From: Ichthyosporea sp. XGB-2017a
Lineage: Eukaryota; Opisthokonta; Ichthyosporea
NCBI GenBank assembly: GCA_002811675.1
Contig: PDIM01010315.1
Coordinates: 1 to 28,365, forward strand
DNA: 28,365 bases
Direction of reading: 5' to 3'
Position numbers and translations under genes: made by a program. The notes below the pieces were generated by a model. The model did no database searches, was not told where the DNA came from, and worked only from the letters and a program-made list of their open reading frames with translations. Positions 21,402 through 28,365 of this stretch are shown here, piece by piece (within the stretch, counting starts at the first letter, position 1; each line of letters starts with the position of its first letter).

Positions 21402-24151
21402 TTATTGATTTTCCGTTAGTGATGCTGACTTCACAAGAGAAATCGCAGCAATTTCTTTGCAAAACTCTTCCAGAACAATGACACCTCGAAAGAAGCTCAT
21501 ATTTTGAACATAAGACTCATCGTCAGCAGAGCTGCACGAGACAACAACAAAAGGACACACTCATTAGTCACGTTAATTCAGAGGCAGACCACACTAGGAA
21601 AAAAAGTACTTACGCTGACTCACTAAAATCACCATTGTCAAGGCTCTCTCTCATTCGAAGGAGATTGTACTGGAAGTTTGGGGTAAGTTTAGACCTAACA
21701 GCTAAATCTTCAGCAACCTATTGAAAATCAAAAGAAAATTAATTTAACCACTAAGAAATTGGGATAAACCACGTACGGCCAGGATTTTCTCTGAGCTTTC
21801 AGTCCTTACCTGAGAGAGAATCCGAAACAGAGTATTACACTGGGGTGCCAGATCTAAGTTTGGATTCAAGATGTAATATTGTAGCGTGAACTGAGGGTAT
21901 TCGGCTAAGCGAGAAAATATTGATGTCACGACTAGATTTAGTTCATGTGGCTGGTCCAAGATTTGCTCCAGCTTATTATACAACATTGACAGGAACGAGC
22001 CTTCGAAGAAATATTCTGGCTTGTAGTCTTTGGGAATATCATCAATAGGCGGGGTTTCACAAGCATCAAAAAAACTATCATTTAGGGTGTCCGCTTCTGG
22101 AAGAGCTACTGCATCTTTAGAACTTGAGCCATTTTTGTTCTCCTTTGAACTAAACTGTGCAAGCACAGAGGAAACACTGTCACGTTTAGTCATTTGTCCT
22201 TGAGTAGAGCTCCATTTCTGACAATCCCAGTAGCATTCCAGTACGTGTTGTTGTGCATCTACAAAATACGTATAGCAATCTAAACCATTTGCTTCCTGGT
22301 TTGATCTCGATGACTCGGGCACAAGGTCAAGGAATTTATCTGTAATGGCACTAATTTCAGCATCTCCGTTGATATTGGCAGTTTCATTCTTCAAAATTTT
22401 ACAGGGAATTTGTACTTCGGGCACTTGAAGGTTTCTTAAAACGAGGTTAAACATAGCCTTTTCGTTATGTTTTCTGATTATGGTATCGAATAAATTAAGT
22501 GTAGCAAGGCAAATGTCTATCGTGGAATTTTTAGCCCTTGATATCAAGAGATATCGAATAGCCAACTCTTCAGGGGGGTGTACTTCATCTTCACGATCTT
22601 CTCGTATTGATTTTAAATCTCCGAGAAGAAATGTTATAATAGAATCTAATATCAGAGGAGACTGTACTTCTTCTAGAAAGTAAGTAATATATACAGTGGT
22701 TGCAAATGCTCTTTTTTCTTTTCGATGAGACAGTAGCGGACTCAAAATATTACCATAAAACTCTTCTTTAAGCATTTTTACCAAGGCCACTCCAATAACT
22801 TCGTTAGACTCAAATGCTGCCGTATCACAATACCCAATCCAACCCCAGAACATATTCATTGTGTCCATTAATTCCGAAGTATACTTCCCAACTTTAGCTG
22901 CAACGTCTGAATTCAGCGAAGAGTTAGAACCCGAAACTCCATGAGCTTCCCCACCAAAGGCACTTTTGCTTCCTTTGCGATAATTCCCCACGCTTCCCTT
23001 CGCCTCCTTTACTGCAAGTTCGCACCTGTATTCATTAAACTCCTCTACTTCCCTCTGTGATATCGCAGGAGGCAGAGCACTGAAAAGTGTCTGCAGCTTT
23101 TGTACTAATACCGAGCAAAATAGTGTGTTGTTTGCAATGAAAGTAGCAATATATTCTGAGGGCGTGTCGGTTAAATTCAACAGGGCTTCACAAGCCATAG
23201 TGGCTGTGTCTACACTTTCGCTCCATAGCATTTCGAGGAGCATATCGAAAAGTAAATATTGTGGCCTTTCAGGGGCTGAAGCTTTTCCGTCACTCTTTTT
23301 CGGGGACGGCTTATGCTCCCCACCTAAGGATTTGCGACTTTTAGAAATAGCTGCACTAGGATCATCAACAAAGAAGCCAGCCAAAGATGGATCACTTTTA
23401 ATTTTCAAGCTCATGGCAAAAAGAAAACTTATCAGTTCATTCTCTATTCATTTGCGTATACGCGAGTTAGTTTATGTCAACCCCAAAACGACCTATGCAA
23501 ATCGCCTATACTTACCCACAGAGTGGGCCTTGTTCATGTAATAGTGCTTCAAAAGCAGTTTTATGGGCTGATGGGCATTAACGTGCGGCAAAAGACGCTG
23601 TTTTACAGAAACCACAAGCTCTCCAAACCACCTTAAAACCTGTCCTTTCATTCCAGGAGGGAGCTACAAATTGATAAGACCATGATTAGCAACACAAAAG
23701 AACAACAAAAACACAACAGAAAATCTAAAACTGTAACTTACATCGCCTTTACCCAATGTGACTAGTGTATCAAGCACCTTTTGTTGAAGAAGGTATTCCA
23801 TACACGGCCCAGTGTCATTTACTTCGGTCTCCTCTTCTACCAGCAATTCAAGCATTCGTGCTAAATGACTAGGAATACTTGTGTACACAACAGTCAAAGT
23901 TTCATCCTTTTCAGCAATGTAAAAGTTCATTATGGACTTCCAGTGACTAGCAAACTCCTCTTGTAACGACGAGTTGGTTGGTCCAAGCTATGGAATGTGA
24001 GTATTAAGAAGTAATAGTACTTGGCTTATTAGCAAACCTGTATTTTCAAATAGAGGAATAAGGGTGAATTCAAAAAAAAAGATGCAAGACCTACCACATC
24101 TGCCGCTGAATTCAGCACCTTTGATCCAAGGCTCTTAAACTTGCCAAACAT
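21402..24151 (-). CDS. FHIP: FHIP (RAI16-like) subunit of the FTS-Hook-FHIP dynein adaptor, six exons
   Basis: Exons on the minus strand: 24151-24095, 23987-23742, 23663-23516, 23443-21810, 21717-21614, 21531-21402; 772 aa, near the usual length of the shorter FHIP paralogues. All introns are GT..AG and phases agree. The protein starts MFGKFKSLGSKVLNSAADV. Family hallmarks follow: FASHWKSIMNFYI, TSIPSHLARMLELLVEEE, GPCMEYLLQQKVLDTLVTL, LPPGMKGQVLRWFGEL, a KIKSDPSLAGFF segment, and a C-terminal MSFFRGVIVLEEFCKEIAA. In fungi and animals the complex links Hook and dynein to early endosomes. A Ser/Lys-rich loop near the Gly-Ser run (about residues 170-320) is probably disordered. It diverges from STRAP. 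Confidence 0.9.
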
Positions 24152-24799
24152 GATTTCACGTTAATTCAAATAGATTTTTACACACTTATGATTCACCTCT
24201 TGTCTTGTAAGCTGTACACCTCCTTTCGACTATCATACCCCTATCAAATTCCCTTCATTTCCTTCTCAAGGTTTATAGTCAAGAGGCAATCACAGTCTGC
24301 AGTTCGTTCACATGCACACGGCCAGGCACACCCTTCATCCCCCAATCAAACCAATCCAAGTCGCCTTATCAATAAACCTTTGAAGCAACAAACACGCCAG
24401 GCCCACTCCAGTGAAGCTGCTTCAACAAACAAAAATAAAACACAAATAAATAATTTGCAGTTGGGAGGGAGGGAGGGACTGAAACAGAAACAGATGACAG
24501 AAGAGTGGCCGGGTCAGCTGGCGACAGATCAAGAAGAGACAAAACAGTAGCAGCTATATGTACAGTAATGTACTACTCTACTTATAGATCTCCAGCTGAT
24601 CCCTTGGAAACCCATCATCAGATGTAACCCCACTGAATTATCTATCATGCGGTGATATAACTCCTTGGTTATAATCACTTGAGTAAATAGAGCTGCTTGC
24701 TGCCTCCCCTGTTCTGTACGGAAGGAGATTTAGGAGAGTGAGTGGTATAGAAGAGAGAAGGGAGATTATAGTGGAGTGGGGTTGAATCAAGTTACAACA
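24152..24799. promoter_or_regulatory. Divergent promoter region between FHIP and STRAP
   Basis: 648 bp between the two start codons. Contains CCAATCA at 24342-24348 with a second CCAATCC at 24351-24357, and a GGGAGGGAGGGAGGG run near 24462-24477. A purine-rich leader (GAGAGAAGGGAG) lies just before the STRAP ATG. The plus-strand open frame at 24188-24550 is Gln/Thr/Ser-rich low complexity and I do not call it a gene. Confidence 0.5.
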
Positions 24800-25974
24800 A
24801 TGTCTGCTAAACAATTCCCCCTCACATGCTCGGGCCACACACGCCCAATCACAGATTTGTGTTTTAGTGATATTACGCCTGATGGCTACTTTGTGATTTC
24901 GGGTTGTAAAGGTAAGAGTATGCTTCGTTTGAGAACGCGTTTTGTGTCTGTTTTGGGAAACTTCGGTTAACTGATCAGCATGGGCTTTTGTCTGTTTTTC
25001 ACCTTCCTTTCTTTTAAATTTTTGTCAAAAAAAAAAAAAAAAACATAGATGGAAAGCCAATGATAAGAAATGGCCAAACAGGAGACTGGATCGGTACTTT
25101 TGAAGGGCATAAAGGGGCGGTTTGGTCTGCTAGATTAGATAGCCAGGCAACAAAGGCATGCACTGGCTCAGCTGATTTCACAGCTAAAGTTTGGGATGCG
25201 ACCACTGGGGATGAAGTGCTGTCCTTTAGCCACAAGCACATTGTGAGGCATGTTGATTTTTTCAAAGGTGAGGGGCAGAAACTCATGACGGCTTGTCAAG
25301 ACAAAAAAATCAGATTATTTGATCTTACAAAACCCGAAGCGGAACCGTCAGTTTTGGAAGGTCATAATACTCTGATTAAGAGTACATTGTTGGGTGTCGG
25401 AAATGATGAAAATATGTTATTAAGCGCCGGAGACGGTGAAAAGTCTAGTGCGGGTAAGAACATCGTCCGTGTATGGGATCTCCGTACCAATACTGAAGTA
25501 AAACGGCTTGAATTGGAATATGGGATTGTGTCGGATATGGAGTTGTCTCAGGATAAGCAGGTTTTGACCATGAGTCACGGGACAAGTGTTTCGTTTTGGG
25601 ATGCCAATACTCTTGAAATGACTAAAATGGTTGATTGTGGCACTGCTGTGTCTTCCGCAACTCTTCACCCAGTTGACAAAAAGAAATTTACCACAGGAGG
25701 GCAAGACTTTTATCTTCATGTATTTGACTTTGAAAGTGGTAGAGAAATGGAAATGTATCGTGGACACCATGGCCCTGTTCATAAAGTGAGATACTGCCCT
25801 GATGGAGAGCTTTACGCATCTGGGTCTGAGGATGGAACTGTTCGACTTTGGCAAACTGAAGTAGGTAAAGAGTATGGACTTTGGAAGTATATTGCAAATG
25901 CTGATGCGGATGTGGCGGCTGCAAGTGTTGAAGGAGAAGAAGCTGCAAACTTGAACGTGAAAGTTCAGTCTTAA
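24800..25974 (+). CDS. STRAP: STRAP-type seven-blade WD40 protein, two exons
   Basis: Exons 24800-24911 and 25049-25974; 345 aa (human 350). The intron is phase 1 (AAAG|GTAAG ... ACATAG|AT) and rebuilds the CKDGKPM motif shared with human STRAP. Further near-identities: PLTCSGHTRPITDLCFSDIT, GDWIGTFEGHKGAVW, ADFTAKVWDATTGDE, KPEAEP, and the last blade PDGELYASGSEDGTVRLWQT with YGLWKY. Seven WD repeats span residues about 8-300, with a short acidic/hydrophobic tail. In animals STRAP (UNRIP) associates with the SMN complex in snRNP assembly and modulates signalling; the conserved core role is probably snRNP/mRNA-linked. A 17-A run sits directly before the acceptor of the intron. Confidence 0.95.
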
Positions 25975-26150
25975 AATAAAACAAGAATAGGGGTCCCTTT
26001 CATTTCGTTGTTCTTTTTATTTATTTTGGTTTGTTTCTTTTTTAATTTTACACTACTTTAAGTTTTCATCCAATGGAAAACTAATAATAGGATAAAGGCC
26101 AAATGTCTTTTCTAATGTATGGGGTATTTTCGGGGAAATATGGAGACGAC
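25975..26150. terminator. Convergent 3' region of STRAP and RUVBL1
   Basis: Just 176 bp separate the two stops. AAATAAAAC directly after the STRAP stop (about 25973-25981) and T-rich sequence around 26015-26050 (A-rich on the minus strand) are likely 3'-end signals for the two genes. Overlapping transcript ends are likely. Inferred from position. Confidence 0.4.
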
Positions 26151-28333
<2,183 letters not shown>

Positions 28334-28365
28334 ATGGATTTGAAAACACAAACAGCTGTGTGTGT
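28334..28365 (+). CDS. Possible 5' end of a gene cut by the window edge
   Basis: An ATG at 28334 begins MDLKTQTAVC and runs open to the end of the window, directly after a CCAATCAG box at 28325-28332. Only ten codons are visible, and a CCAAT box this close to an ATG is unusual. The window edge may simply fall in a leader or promoter. Confidence 0.15.
   Translation, partial: MDLKTQTAVC

Noticed and set aside
24188-24550. 120-aa plus-strand open frame before STRAP
   Set aside because: Gln/Thr/Ser-rich low complexity within a promoter region; no recognisable motif.

Overview
This is nuclear DNA of a eukaryote. Ten of the eleven main genes below belong to recognisable eukaryotic families. Introns are short (about 60-140 bp), with GTAAGT/GTAGGT-type donors, AG acceptors and, in several cases, CTAAT/CTAAC-like branch points. 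Every start I call is an ATG. Stops TAA, TAG and TGA are all used, so the code looks standard. The lineage cannot be fixed from the window. A probable DASH/Dam1-ring subunit (DUO1) points to fungi or their relatives, while a full-length huntingtin (HTT), a gene generally reported missing from the well-studied yeasts and moulds, points to an early-branching or unicellular opisthokont-type lineage. I infer, weakly, a holomycotan (zoosporic fungus or near-fungal protist).

Layout, left to right: a four-CxxC zinc protein of the C9orf85/DUF2039 family (+, 201-812); ubiquitin E1 UBA1 (-, four exons, 896-4229); a weakly supported region with a possible small signal-peptide ORF (+, 5438-5719); probable DUO1 (-, 5816-6124); a small one-membrane-segment protein, probably a mitochondrial complex I subunit of the plant ESSS type (+, three exons, 7019-7441); an RPA1-C-like OB-fold/zinc-ribbon protein (-, five exons, 7854-8836); huntingtin (+, 9376-17963); an AAAP/SLC36-type amino-acid transporter (-, 18273-19649); an FHIP/RAI16-like subunit of the FTS-Hook-FHIP dynein adaptor (-, six exons, 21402-24151); STRAP, a seven-blade WD40 protein (+, two exons, 24800-25974); RUVBL1/pontin (-, two exons, 26151-27610); and possibly the first codons of another + gene at the right edge (28334 onward). 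The longest gene-poor stretch is 19650-21401.

Exons were joined by reading splice sites and phases by eye. All exon totals come to whole codons: UBA1 1014 aa, complex I-like protein 80 aa, OB-fold protein 220 aa, HTT 2805 aa, FHIP 772 aa, STRAP 345 aa, RUVBL1 456 aa. The genes almost strictly alternate strand, giving divergent pairs with shared intergenic promoters (UBA1/5438 ORF, DUO1/complex I, OB-fold/HTT, FHIP/STRAP, RUVBL1/next) and convergent pairs with short gaps. The promoter regions share recurring elements: long T-runs on the coding strand, GC-rich dyads with 1-2 nt spacers, CCAATCAG boxes and telobox-like AAACCCTA motifs.

The genes do not form one pathway. HTT (motor scaffold), FHIP (dynein-endosome adaptor) and DUO1 (kinetochore-microtubule ring) all act on microtubules, but their proximity is probably chance. 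The main discovery is the complete huntingtin: it keeps an N17-like amphipathic start and the C-terminal domain, but has no polyglutamine or polyproline tract.
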